A stretch of 64,000 bases of DNA, taken from positions 29,905,452 through 29,969,451 of the forward strand of contig OU744724.1 in NCBI GenBank assembly GCA_916613615.1. The letters are read 5' to 3'. The notes below the pieces were generated by a model. That model was not told the origin of the DNA. It made no database searches and worked only from the letters and a program-made list of their open reading frames with translations. The position numbers were made by a program, and so were the translations under genes. Below, one piece after another: positions 1 through 10,553 of this stretch. Each line of letters starts with the position of its first letter. The stretch's first letter is position 1. Source of the stretch: Steromphala cineraria (lineage: Eukaryota; Mollusca; Gastropoda; Trochida; Trochidae).

Positions 1-627
1 CTTTCATATCAGTGCGCAAACGCTAAAAACTTGGCCTTTGGTGTAATGTATATGTGGAGGGTCAATGATGTGTGTTAAGCTGAATTACCGGCCCATTGCG
101 GCCTGTCTTTCGTGAATTTGACATCATCTCTTTAAGATACGAATGGTTTTTGCTTCTTGTTTCTTTTCCTGTTTAGTATATTTCTATTCGTTAGGGACGG
201 AGGACTGATTCAACACTGTATGAAGGCGAGATAAACCAATACTATAAATCCGGTCATTATTTTCAGAGGAGTTCATCGTATTGTCGACAACAGTTCCCAG
301 ATAATTTTATGTACTAGAACTGCCAACCCTTTATTTTTACTCAAAAACTATTACGGAATGAACAACCTCATTGGCAACTGTCACGGCAGCCGTCGTTCCA
401 AAAACCTTACAAATTGTACATATCTATAAACAAAAATTCGTTGTGCTTATGCATAGCAGAAAATAACGCCGCCCGCAGTGAACAGCAAGTGAACGCATCG
501 TTGATTTTTCCCAAGTATATCCTTGTGATCTAAGGACGTGGTTTACAAACAAAAACTTACGTTTTAGTTATATAATTATCTAGATATTGACATGAACCCT
601 GAAATAGACGTATCTTATTTCTCGATG
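1..627. other. Upstream flank, nothing recognised
   Basis: AT-rich single-copy-looking DNA. I see no exon, tRNA or clear transposon here. It is followed directly by the 11-bp minisatellite that leads into KHK, so part of it may be KHK promoter, but no TATA box or other core element can be assigned. Confidence 0.4.
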
Positions 628-636
628 ACTGATCTC

Positions 637-1590
637 TCTGTAGACCATCTGAAGACCATCTGTAGACCATCTGTGGACGATCCGACCTTCTGTAGACCAT
701 ATGAAGATTATCTTTAGACCATACGACCTTCTTTAGACTATCTTAAGATGATCTGTAGACATCTGAAAACCAACTGTAGATCATCTGTAGACCATCCGAC
801 CTTCTGAAGACGACCTGTAGACCATCCGACCTTTTATAGACCATCTGTAGACTATCTGTAGATCATATGAATATCATATGTAGACCATCAGACCTTTTGT
901 AGACCAACTGTAGACCATCCGACCTTCTGAAGACGACCTGTAGACCATCCGACCATTTGTAGACAATCTGTAGACTATATGTAGATCAGATGAAGATCAT
1001 CTGTATACCATCCAACCTTTTGTAGACCATCTGTAGACTATCTGTCGATCATATGAAGATCATCAGTAGACCATCTGACCTTCTGTAGACCATCTGTAGA
1101 CTATATGTAGATCATATGAAGATCATCTGTAGACCATCTGACCTTCTGTAGACCATCTGTAGACCATCTGACCTTCTGTAGACCATATGTAGACCATCTG
1201 TAGACCATCTGACCTTCTGTAGACTATCTGTAGATCATATGAAGATGATCTGTAGACCATCTGACCTTCTGTAGATCATCTGTAGACCATCCGACCTTCT
1301 GTAGACCATATGTAGACCATCTGTGGACCATCTGACCTGTAGACTATCTGTAGATCATATGAAGATGATCTGTAGACCATCTGACCTTATGTAGACCATC
1401 TGTAGACCATCCGACCTTCTGTAGACCATCTGTAGACCATGTGTAGACCAACCGACTTTCTGTAGACCACTTGAAGATCATTTGCAGTCCTTCTGTAGAC
1501 CATCTGAAGGTCATCTGCAGATCATCTGTAGATCATCTGTAGACTATTTGAAGACCATCTGTAGACCATCTGAAGACCATCAGTAGACGA
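637..1590. repeat. 11-bp-unit minisatellite upstream of KHK
   Basis: About 950 bp of variants of an 11-bp unit ctgtagaccat, mixed with ccgaccttctgtagaccat and tcatatgaagat variants, giving higher-order units of roughly 30-60 bp. The array decays only in the last few tens of bases before the KHK start codon at 1601, so the KHK 5' UTR and proximal promoter would consist of it. Variants with catatgtagac contain ATGTAG, a start codon directly followed by a stop. There are no constant-length unique spacers, so it is not a CRISPR array. Confidence 0.9.
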
Positions 1591-1600
1591 CTAGAAGACG

Positions 1601-1707
1601 ATGCAGAGCCACCATTCTGGTAAAGGTAGAGTTCTGTGTGTTGGTCTGGTGTGTCTAGACATCGTCAAGACAGTAGACAAGTTCCCAGTGGAGGACTCAG
1701 ATCAGAG
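1601..1707 (+). CDS. KHK: KHK coding exon 1
   Basis: ATG at 1601, starting [16 protein letters not shown] and ending in VEDSDQ plus two bases of Arg; donor AG|GTAAAC. It carries the first beta strand of the pfkB fold. Confidence 0.92.
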
Positions 1708-4700
1708 GTAAACAATTTAAATATGAACATCTTTGTAGGGTTAAATAAATGCTTACTATTTTATTACCCGAGAAGTAAAACTTGTTTAACGGAGATTTTG
1801 TAGGGAGAGTATACTGATCATGTAGAATTCACATTTTCTTCAGTGTTTCTTTTAAAGTTTTACAATAACGTTTTGATACACATCACGAATCCCTTACTGT
1901 TTATAGGGTTAACGTCGGAGCATGTTTTTTACTCTCGACCTCGTCTCGTGCAAATACAACGGTCCTCATCGGGGAACATGAATTAATAACATAAATGTGT
2001 CCCTTATTCAAAGTAACAACATGCAGTGCAGTGTTTCGCTATTATGCTTGAAGGTGTCTCGACTGCGTTTGGCAGAGAGGAGGTAATGCATCGAATACAG
2101 CCTCAGTCTTGGGGTTGCTGGGGCAACCAGTGGAATTTTTTGGAACCATTGCACAGTCACAAGAATCAGGGTATGTGAACGATTTTTGTTTCTAAGGTAC
2201 TATCCCTTTTTACAATATTTACGTGCTTTCGTTCGATCGTTGAAGTTTTTGGTTTGGTTTCGAATCCCGAATAAAAACATATGTTAGTCGAAACGCAGCG
2301 TTAACATATACTAAGGGAACTAGAATGCTTGTGTATTAATGACATTTGTTGGTTTATTCTTCCAAAATATTTTTCGGACGTTTCCGTGGGAACGCAATTA
2401 AGAATTTGTTTAGGATCTGAACTGTCTACAATAAGCCTTATAAGGTTATCGAAACTTGGTAAATGGAACAAATATCAAATGCAGTGGTATCTTGTGGGAT
2501 TCTTCTCCAGCTCTATTTTGGGTTGTTTTCATGGAAACATAGCTTAGAATTTAGTTTTTGTTTGTTTGTTGTTTTTTGTTTGTTGTATCCTGTTATGATA
2601 AAAACACAAGTTGCAATTCCAAGTCAATGTAAGCAAAGATTAAAAATAATAACTTTATTACCAATATTCTGAAAAGGAAAGTTTCCAGCTTAGGCTTAAT
2701 CTAAGATAACAGTTATCACAGTAAACTGTTTTCGTTATAGGTTTCATTCTTTATCCCGTCTTTATCACAGTAATCTATTGTTTGATATGTTTGATACTTT
2801 ATCCCGTCTGATTGTTATGTTCTTGTATCCCTACCACCGGACATCCGAGTCAAAAACGTATGTGATTTTTTCATTGTAAGGGGTAAAAGGGTTCAATGTG
2901 TATAATATCTAACTTTAACTATTCCTGATTGTTGCAGGTTCCTACGGGAAGATTTCTCCAGCTTCGGTGTTGACATCAACCACGTGGTCGAGTGTCCGGC
3001 CACAAGCTGTCCACTCTCAATGGTCATCGTCAACAGTTGTAACGGCTCTCGGACCATTCTCCACACTAACAAGTACATATTTGCTTCCTGCTCACAATTC
3101 TGGCTCAGGGTCTCCCTTGAAAAAGCAATTTGACCAAGGTTGATCTTAAATCACATTCTTTTGCATTGCACCTTCAGGACCATCCTCGATAATCCAGCGC
3201 TTTAGTTCCGATTGATCTACACTAGCCCTGGAAAACTTTACGGGGGTTTATCTCAAACTCAATTACCTCCCTTTACGAACATGTTATCCAATCAGAAACG
3301 AAACGCAGACACCAAGTGCGTAAACAACTCAACCGTTCGCGACATCAGATGAGTGAGTGAGTTGGGGTTTAACGTGTTGTCAGTAATTTTTCAGCTATTT
3401 AACACGTGGATGGTGCATTCCAAAATAGAGTAGACAGATCAGGGAGAAAAGGAACGAATAGAATGAGGGAAAAGACGGAAAGAGAGGCATAGTGAGAGAT
3501 AGAAAACTGGTTTTAGAAGTGATCCAATTGTTTGTTAAAAAACAAGCGTTTAGCTGAGTCATTGCAAAGGGAGGTAATTGGGTTTGAGGTAAAACCCCGT
3601 TAAGTTTTCCAGGGCTTGTAGTGTAGATTTATCGGAACGAAAGCGCTGGGTTATCGATGATGCTTCAGGACTAACAATCACCTCAGGGCTTTGTGAAAGT
3701 AGGCTCAGGATGATCCAGGAACATAATACACAATAAGGAATGAGTGAAGCTGTGATTTGACAGTTTGTCTCTTATTATTTGTCTCTTGAATTGTTTCTGG
3801 TTAGCGTGTAAGAAACTAGACCATATTGAACATGCTAAGAAGTAAACGTACAGATTGATTCAGTTCTTATTTTTTTCTTGTCTCTTTTCTTGTTTAGCGT
3901 TAAAAGAGCATATTTATATAAGAACATATTGAACACGTGAAGTAGCAAGCGTGCAGTTGAATTCAGTTCAAATTTCTTGAATCGTTTATGGATAGCATAG
4001 AATGAACATAAGAGGCCATATTTCATTCAGGTCAGGATGGCCCAGGAAAATATTAGACCATAAGAACGAGTGAGGCTGATATTTTACAATTGCAAACAGT
4101 ACTCATTTCTCTCTTAAAAATTTCTGATCAGCGTATAAGAAACATATTAGACAATATTGAACACGTGAAGTAGCAAGAGTGCAATTGGGATCAGTACGTA
4201 TTTGGCTCTTGTATCGTTTCTGGCCAGCATTAAAGGAACATATAAGACAATAATAAACACGTGAAGTAGTAAGCATGCAGTTGGGTTCAGTTCTTGTTTG
4301 TCGCTTGTCTCTTAACGGTTTGCATTAAAGAAGCATATAAGACCATTTTGAACACGTGAAGTATATAATGTGTAGTTTAATTCGGTATGTGTCTGTATCC
4401 TGCATCATAGTGGTCATCATTTAAGGAATGTATTAGATCGTATTAAAGAACACGTTACCCACTAAGTCTTTGAATGTCAGTTAGAGGTGCTATACAAGCG
4501 GAACAGCAAAATGTCCATCGATAACAGATTATTTATTGCGTTATGTCAATATAATTTACGTTGAAAAGGATGTATTATCATTATTATAGCTTTTGCTACA
4601 ATTTATACACCCAACTGGTTTTTCTTATTTTAAGAATGAATTTATTTGAACTGCAACTGAACTCTGAAACTAAAGGGGGTAGGATAAAATCAGTACTTGT

Positions 4701-7247
4701 AATTTTCAGAATTTAATCTCTATTTTCCTTAACCATCTTTAGGCAAAACCGAAGAATATGATGTATATGCTTTTGAACTTTATTTAGACCTCAATTTTTT
4801 ATTTTTTTTTATTACACAGAAGTTACCAGTTAGACCTCAAAAGTACTTGCCAAAAAAGGTACTTTTCATTTACATTTGTCGTTATACGAAACAAACTATT
4901 TTGTCTATTTTCAGAAACCTTCCAGAACTCTCATTTGACGACTTCAAATCATTAGATTTATCTCAATTCAGTTGGATACATTTCGAGGTAAATTAGTACA
5001 AGTTTTTTTAACATTAGAAACTTAGCCTAAAATTGTTTACGATAAAAAAGCATATTACAAGGTACTGCAATGTGGTCATTGCGATAATAAACATTATAAC
5101 ATCTCATTTGACATAAAAACTGCATACTGTTTCCAACCACTGTACATGTAAATCTACCATAAGCAGTACTTTTAAGTTCTCTGAGTTCTATTGGCGAATC
5201 TAAGCTTTTGAATGTTTTACTTTCGTTTGATGTTTAAGGGTTATCAAATGGTTAATTAACAGCAACAAAGGTCACGTAAATGAAAGTTATTTTTAACATG
5301 TCCTCTCGAGCTACAAAATAAGAAACAATTGAACTTAAGAAAATCATAAACTGATCGTTTTGTCTTGGCGTCTAGAAACTTGATTGAGAACATACATTTG
5401 CTTTACTTAAAGAACTTAACTTATGTGTTAAGAATAGGTACTGTTACCTGAAAATTGAATGATGTTACCTGCAGTGTCGGCCGACTATACATGAGATAGA
5501 GAAGATGCTGAAACACATCGCTGAATATAACCAGAGACAGGGGGTCAGGAGAATCAGGACCTCACTGGAACTCGAGAAGGCCAGAACAGGAACAGGTTTG
5601 TCTGGGAAAAGTGTATTCTATAAAAACATTTTATATGAATGCATTATCAAATGGGGTCATTTTTTAACAAATTTGAAAATATTGGTGTTCAAGTCAGCGC
5701 TTATGGGTTAAAAGTGTCGAATATGAAAGATGTTCTCTTTTTGATCAAATCCATCATGGAGATCCAAATTACATCAAGAACAATTTTGTTACGCAGCTTT
5801 TCAAACATTGATTAGGGATTTGAATTGATAACGAAAGGAAAAGGAATAGTCAATAGTCATGGTTATTTTACCGCATTTCCTCGAACAACATACTTTCGAA
5901 CAAAAGACAGATCTCGTAAACGATGGGTTCTAAGATAACTCTTATTTTTCCGTAACCTTAGTTTTCTTTTTAAAAAAATTCTACCAAATTAATTAACGTT
6001 ATTTATGTTTAGTTTATATTCCAAGATATGGATAGACAGGCCAGTCTCGAATTGACGGCGAGAATGAAAAATAGACACCGTGTGATTGTCAGTTCGTGTA
6101 CATACGGTGTTGGTTATTCATTTATGATGTTTAACATGATCACATGATCATACCCTATCTAGTTACTTTATCATAATAATGTTTTGGGATTCACAAAGAC
6201 GGCTGTTTGCGGCAAAATTTCATTCTGTAGAATAGTTATTTGAAGTTCTGTTATTGTACTGCGGTCAATCATTTCTTATTATTTAGAGGTAACATAACAC
6301 CTAAATTTTTATATTGTGGTGAACGGGTTATGAAGAAAATTTGAATTCATTAAGACACTTTTTTGCAAATTCACCACTATTCACGTATAAGATGACTTAT
6401 TTTTTTTGTGTATCAAAGGTGTGCTGTTATAGGAACTGGAATAGTATTATACACTGGCCAGTTTATAAAGGAAATATTTAGGTTTATGATCTATATTACG
6501 TAATGGTCGAGCTGATAAAAACAACATATCTAAATTACAAATTTAGTTTAAGCCAATAAATATATTTCGACAGAGACTCTTTGGTCCCTCCCGGATTTCC
6601 TGTTTCTGAGTAAAGAATTCTCAATGTTTTATGGCCATCACAATATGGAGGACGCTGTTTCTGGCTTCAGCGAGAAAATCAAGGAAAGGTAAGTTGACCT
6701 AATGCCATCTCTTGATAAAGAATGATTTTGAAAATGGAGAATCAGACATTAATTGATTCATGATCACCAACGAGATCAATGATTGCTTTGTTCTCCAATG
6801 GAATGAGCCGTAGTATCACCAAGCCGTACTTTTTATTTTCAGAAGAGAATGGGCCAATCTAAATAAATTCAGATCAACAGATTTCATATTTTGTCATACT
6901 GTTGGGAATGGGCTAAATTTGATATTTTATTGTCCTCGCTTTATATTCATATGTTATTTAAGTTTTGATCAATTACTTAATATTCTAGCACAACTGTAAT
7001 CTGTGCTTGGGGCGAGAAGGGCGCAGCTTCCAAATCACCCAATCGTGAACTTGTGACAACCCCAGCTCTTAAGCTGGACAAAGTCGTGGACACTCTGGCA
7101 GCGGGAGACACGTTCATTGCTGCTACCATTCTCTCTCTCAACAATGGCGCCGTGTCCGTCCTTGAAGCAATCACTTACGGGTGCAAAGTTGCAGGAACCA
7201 AGTGTCGGATGAAAGGTCTCCGAGGTCTTGCTGATCTCAAGACTTGA
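1601..7247 (+). CDS. KHK: Ketohexokinase (fructokinase), complete seven-exon gene
   Basis: Predicted 308-residue pfkB-family sugar kinase (human KHK is 298), converting fructose to fructose-1-phosphate with ATP in the cytosol. Coding exons: 1601-1707, 2054-2170, 2938-3072, 4915-4987, 5475-5595, 6574-6688 and 6989-7247. All introns are GT-AG and all junction phases match. Recognisable family segments are [12 protein letters not shown] (beta-1), [12 protein letters not shown], the substrate-binding [28 protein letters not shown] and [10 protein letters not shown]. The catalytic loop reads DTLAAGDTF with Asp263 as expected base; the usual first Gly of GAGD is Ala. The start is fixed by an in-frame TAG three codons upstream. 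Exon 3 is 135 nt, the size of the mutually exclusive vertebrate exons 3A/3C, but only one copy is seen here. Poly(A) signals follow at 7318 and 7411. Confidence 0.95.
2054..2170 (+). CDS. KHK: KHK coding exon 2
   Basis: Acceptor tatgcttgaag; begins by completing Arg and reads [14 protein letters not shown], the substrate-binding GGN motif of the family, then [14 protein letters not shown]. Donor CAGG|GTATGT, phase 2. Confidence 0.92.
2938..3072 (+). CDS. KHK: KHK coding exon 3 (equivalent of 3A/3C)
   Basis: 135 nt, reading [18 protein letters not shown] through [13 protein letters not shown]. Same position as the alternatively spliced exon pair 3A/3C of vertebrate KHK; no second copy is visible in the flanking introns. 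Donor AACAA|GTACAT. Confidence 0.93.
3171..3672. mobile_element. MITE-like inverted repeat in KHK intron 3
   Basis: Arms of about 110 bp (3171-3285 and 3560-3672) are inverted copies: ccagcgctttagttccgatt on the left pairs with the complement of aacgaaagcgctgggttatc on the right. The loop contains a fragment of the gagtgagtgagtt repeat family at about 3350-3411. No coding capacity. Probably a non-autonomous DNA transposon; the exact ends are unclear. Confidence 0.7.
3790..4465. repeat. Decayed ~100-115-bp tandem repeat in KHK intron 3
   Basis: About five to six diverged units, each with a core such as gaacacgtgaagtagcaag followed by a cagttgaattcagttc-like segment and a ttgtctctt-like tract. 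Core copies start near 3930, 4159, 4256 and 4350. The spurious short reading frames here come from the repeat. Confidence 0.75.
4915..4987 (+). CDS. KHK: KHK coding exon 4
   Basis: Acceptor tgtctattttcag; reads [18 protein letters not shown] then SWIHFE, ending in phase 0 before GTAAAT. Matches the SQFxWIHxEG region of the family. Confidence 0.93.
5475..5595 (+). CDS. KHK: KHK coding exon 5
   Basis: Acceptor ttacctgcag; reads [18 protein letters not shown] and then [14 protein letters not shown], the IRVSVEVEK region of the family. Donor ACAG|GTTTGT, phase 1. Confidence 0.93.
6574..6688 (+). CDS. KHK: KHK coding exon 6
   Basis: Acceptor tatatttcgacag; reads [18 protein letters not shown], then [13 protein letters not shown]. 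Matches the DVVFVSKD region. Donor AAAG|GTAAGT, phase 2. Confidence 0.92.
6989..7247 (+). CDS. KHK: KHK coding exon 7 with stop
   Basis: Acceptor ttaatattctag; reads [15 protein letters not shown] and [16 protein letters not shown], then [17 protein letters not shown] and stop TGA at 7245-7247. Contains the ATP-site and catalytic loop of the kinase. Confidence 0.94.
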
Positions 7248-7317
7248 AGAGGTGTTGACCTTAAGTTATGTTGCCGGAAGAAGGTCGCTTGATGCATATT
7301 TTTTAGGGAGAATTTTG

Positions 7318-7323
7318 AATAAA
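7318..7323 (+). promoter_or_regulatory. KHK polyadenylation signal
   Basis: AATAAA 71 bp after the KHK stop codon; a second AATAAA lies at 7411-7416. The first is the likelier signal by distance. Confidence 0.55.
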
Positions 7324-7671
7324 TTATTTACCATGCATTTAATCACTATGGAAAATATTTATTCTTTTATGGTCGAAGTTAAAATAAGAATATTAAATTA
7401 TAAAACCATAAATAAAGGATATAGATGACATACTATGTTTACAACACGAGTGTCGAAATTTTAGTCTTTCCCGAGCTAGAGCGAGTGCCTAAGTATAAGT
7501 ATTCCCCGAGCAAGTGCCAGGATTATACTCCGTCTGATATTTAGGCAGAAGTGTCGTTAACAAAGCATATCATCGGTACGAATATAATATTCTGTTTAGT
7601 ACCGAAATCTGGAAATTAAAGAAAATACTCAAAATGTACTTCTTACCATATGCAGACTAGCATATGGTCCA

Positions 7672-7764
7672 CCCTTAAGGCAATCATTTACGAGTGCAAA
7701 GTAGAGGAACAAAGTGTCGAATGAAAGGTCTCCGAGGTCTTGCTGATCTCAAGTCTTGAAGAGG
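7672..7764 (+). pseudogene. Partial tandem duplicate of the KHK last exon
   Basis: A 93-bp segment closely repeats the end of KHK exon 7 (about 7160-7253), including aaaggtctccgaggtcttgc and the stop region, about 510 bp downstream. Small deletions break the reading frame, so it cannot encode the KHK C-terminus. It may lie in the KHK 3' UTR or just beyond it. Confidence 0.85.
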
Positions 7765-8033
7765 AGGTTAGATAAGAGTAAAGGGGCAGTAGAATGATTT
7801 TGGGTAATCATATTTGATAAATTTTTCCAAAATACAATATAGCTATGCAAAATTGTTATATATAAAGACTCAACATCTCATTACCCACCCTGTCATCCGT
7901 ACTTGGAGAATGAATCATCAAGTAATAAGCGAAAATTGCGGTCACTTGTGTGTGATCATTTGATCAGTTAATAAATCCGGTGAAGCTTAACCAAACGTTG
8001 TATGTTCGTTTTAGGCTCCTGTTATACTTTAAT

Positions 8034-8185
8034 GTAGATTGCCCTTCTAGTCGATAACATTTGCTTTTGCTTCCTTTTGGTTGCTTTAAATAGATTGCCT
8101 TCCACTTGGTATTATTTGCTGTTGCTTTCTTCGGTTGTTTTTAATAGATTGCCCCTCTGTTGATAAACTTTACTTTTTCTTTTAG
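8034..8185. repeat. ~65-bp tandem repeat, about 2-3 copies
   Basis: Units start with agattgcc and continue ttctagtcgataacatttgc or similar. Downstream of KHK, non-coding. Confidence 0.65.
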
Positions 8186-8364
8186 TACGATACCCTAAAG
8201 TTTTAAACATTCTGAAAGTGTTGTCGCTTTCGCTCATTTCTAAAAATCAACTTGTTAAATGAAAATAGTATTAAATGGAAGGTCGTTTAGTATCCTCTAA
8301 CTGTTAGTTGGTCAAATTGAGCCAATGATTTTTTAATAAATGGTTTAAAAACTCTATATCTTTG

Positions 8365-8610
8365 TTTAATTGCCAAAGTTGTAAAAATATTCTCTACCAA
8401 ACTAGAAAAATAATTGTCAAAGTTGCATATTATTATATTATCGACAAGACTAGAACAATAATTGCCAAAGTTATGCATATCATTATCTACCAAACTTGAA
8501 CAAAAAAGGTCTAAGTTGTATTTGACGTTATCTACCAAACTAGACCAATTATTGTCTTAATTGTATATGATACTATGTACCAATCTAGAACCATAATTGC
8601 CAATGTTTGA
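8365..8610. repeat. ~65-bp tandem repeat, about 4 copies
   Basis: Units contain tctaccaaactagaacaata followed by attgccaaagtt. An open frame on the minus strand at 8287-8538 is only the translation of this array and is not considered a gene. Confidence 0.75.
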
Positions 8611-9589
8611 TCAAATATTCTTTATCGAGTCAGTGGGTTTGTTGTTAAGAGCTGCTTTTAAGTTTGCTATTATGTGTTAAGTTGCTTTCAAAAATATTGA
8701 GCGACGTGGAAGTTCATTCGTCATGCAACGGGATAAATTCCAAATTCACAAACACCAACATTCACCAACACGAACAAATGATTTAAGATACAAAATGTGG
8801 ATTACTTGTAGATTGAACTGATCAAGACACAACGAAAACTGCTGAGCTAAGCACTGACTATAAGTATAAATCGGTAACATTAACATTTAAAGTATTTTGC
8901 AGATAGGGAAAAAGGGTTCATTAAACTTTGCATAAGTAGTTTTCAGAACCAACAGACGAGGTGTTCATGAATCACGTGCGCGAGGGTTCATCTAACTTGA
9001 ACATGAGGTCGAGGTCGGTAACTTTTTTACACACTAGCTTAAAGCTAAATCAATCAAAATTCAACAGGACATCAGTTTTGATATTGCGGATAAGTTGGGT
9101 AAAGCATAATTGTCTACGATATGATGAGAAGATAAAACATTGACTCTACTTTGAGGAACAATGTCAATTTCAAGTAGCTGACATTGGCATGAGCCTCTCG
9201 TGCTGCACGTGCAATCCGTGCTGAACCGTACAACCTACAACGGGGCATGTTCTCTATTCGCCTACATCCCGTTTCGCCTACAGTCTTAAAACAACATGTT
9301 ATGGTCCGTTAACCACTAGTTAAGCTAACCTCTCCCCTTTGTATTGAACATGGACTCGCCCAGTAGATAGAGAAACAAACAAACAAACAAACCCCTACAA
9401 CAATAGATTGTATACCCATATTGATATGAGAACTGCTTACAAAACCTTTAATATGCATACATTTGATACCAATGGTTTTTTTCATTAATTGATAAAATAT
9501 GAACAATAATTCACGGTTATGTTTCTTCTCAGGATAAAATGTGAAACTTAATCATGTGGTCATGAAAAACTTGCTTTATTTTCAACTGG

Positions 9590-9663
9590 CCTCCGTGGAC
9601 TAATGGTTAAGTCACTGAGCTTGAAATCAACAGGACGTAGGTTCGAACCCATGTTTGAAATGC
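9590..9663 (+). repeat. tRNA-like Pol III head of a SINE
   Basis: Box A-like tggactaatggttaagtcac and box B-like ggttcgaaccc sit at tRNA spacing, but the acceptor ends (ggcctcc and tttgaaa) cannot pair. It is therefore a tRNA-derived retroposon head, not a tRNA gene. Confidence 0.6.
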
Positions 9664-9799
9664 AAAATTTGTTAATGTATTGTATTTGAATATTGCAATT
9701 CTAATGATTGTATTTAATTTGCAAAGCAAACTTTGAACTTAGATAAATATCCGAAATACAAAAAGATAATTGTTTCACAACAGGTGTTCATGGCAATAC

Positions 9800-9822
9800 C
9801 GGGTGTTCATCATGAACACCCG
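9800..9822. repeat. Short perfect-arm palindrome
   Basis: cgggtgttcat and atgaacacccg face each other across one base. The same palindrome occurs at 33491-33513 in the other copy of the dispersed repeat, so it is a conserved part of that repeat. Confidence 0.7.
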
Positions 9823-9891
9823 CTTTGTCTGACAATATGAGTTGGTATGAAAAATGAATACTCGAATAAAACAAAGGAGCTAATGTGTAGT

Positions 9892-10260
9892 GGATGTAAA
9901 CCCTTGGGCAACTATATGTTGTTGTCTTGGAGGTCAACTTCGGCAACTATATGTTGTAGTCTTGGATGTACCCTTTGAGCAACTATATGTTGTTGTGTTG
10001 GATGTACCCTTTGGGCAACTATGTGTTGGTGTGTTGGAGGTTACCCTTGAGCAAATATATGATGGTTAACTATTTGTTGTTGTCATGGAGGTAAATTTTG
10101 GGTAACTACATCTGGTTTTGTTAGAGGTATTCCTTTGCAAACGATATGATGTTGTATTGAGGTAAACCCTGTGGGCAACTATATGTTGTCATGGAGGTTA
10201 CCCTTTGGCAAATATTAATGAGTCTTCGAGGTTAACACTTGACCAACCATATGTCAGCAG
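9892..10260. repeat. 36-bp-unit minisatellite, about 10 copies
   Basis: Diverged copies of aactatatgttgttgtcttg followed by gatgtaccctttgagc. It lies about 300 bp beyond the stop codon of the fucosyltransferase gene, which is on the minus strand, next to dispersed repeat copy 1. Confidence 0.85.
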
Positions 10261-10546
10261 AGTTATTTCGGGTAACTTTTGTTATGTGTTTGAATGTAGG
10301 AATTACATGCCAGGTAGAGATGGACAAAGGTAATTGTGGTGTTAGATAAGACGCTTAAGCAACCATTATGCTTTTAACCAACAAAATGGAGATGCAATAC
10401 AAAAGGATATTTCAATTATCATTAAATGGTTGATTCTTTACAACCCTAAAGAGCGAAAGGATAAACAGGATATAACAAATTATCATACACATGCAATAAC
10501 TTGCACTGCCACAAACTGAACAAAATTCGTGCAACTGATTGGCAGA

Positions 10547-10552
10547 TTTATT
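10547..10552 (-). promoter_or_regulatory. Possible poly(A) signal of the fucosyltransferase
   Basis: AATAAA on the minus strand begins just after the stop codon. This would give a very short 3' UTR; another signal farther down is possible. Confidence 0.35.
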
Positions 10553-10553
10553 T

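Larger units (their letters stand above)
9060..9890 (+). repeat. Long dispersed repeat, copy 1
   Basis: Shares a series of collinear blocks with 33050-33610: tgctgcacgtgcaatccgtg, tatgcatacatttgatacca-like, attgcaattctaatg and tttgcaaagcaaac, the palindrome at 9800, and gagttggtatgaaaaat. Both copies are on the plus strand. Copy 1 is longer because it keeps a tRNA-like head (9590-9663) mostly lost in copy 2. Class unknown; a composite retroposon is possible. Confidence 0.75.

Noticed and set aside
637..1590. CRISPR-like repeat array
   Set aside because: Units follow each other without unique spacers of constant size, the units vary, and the genome is eukaryotic.
9590..9663. tRNA gene
   Set aside because: Acceptor arms do not pair and the sequence is part of a dispersed repeat.
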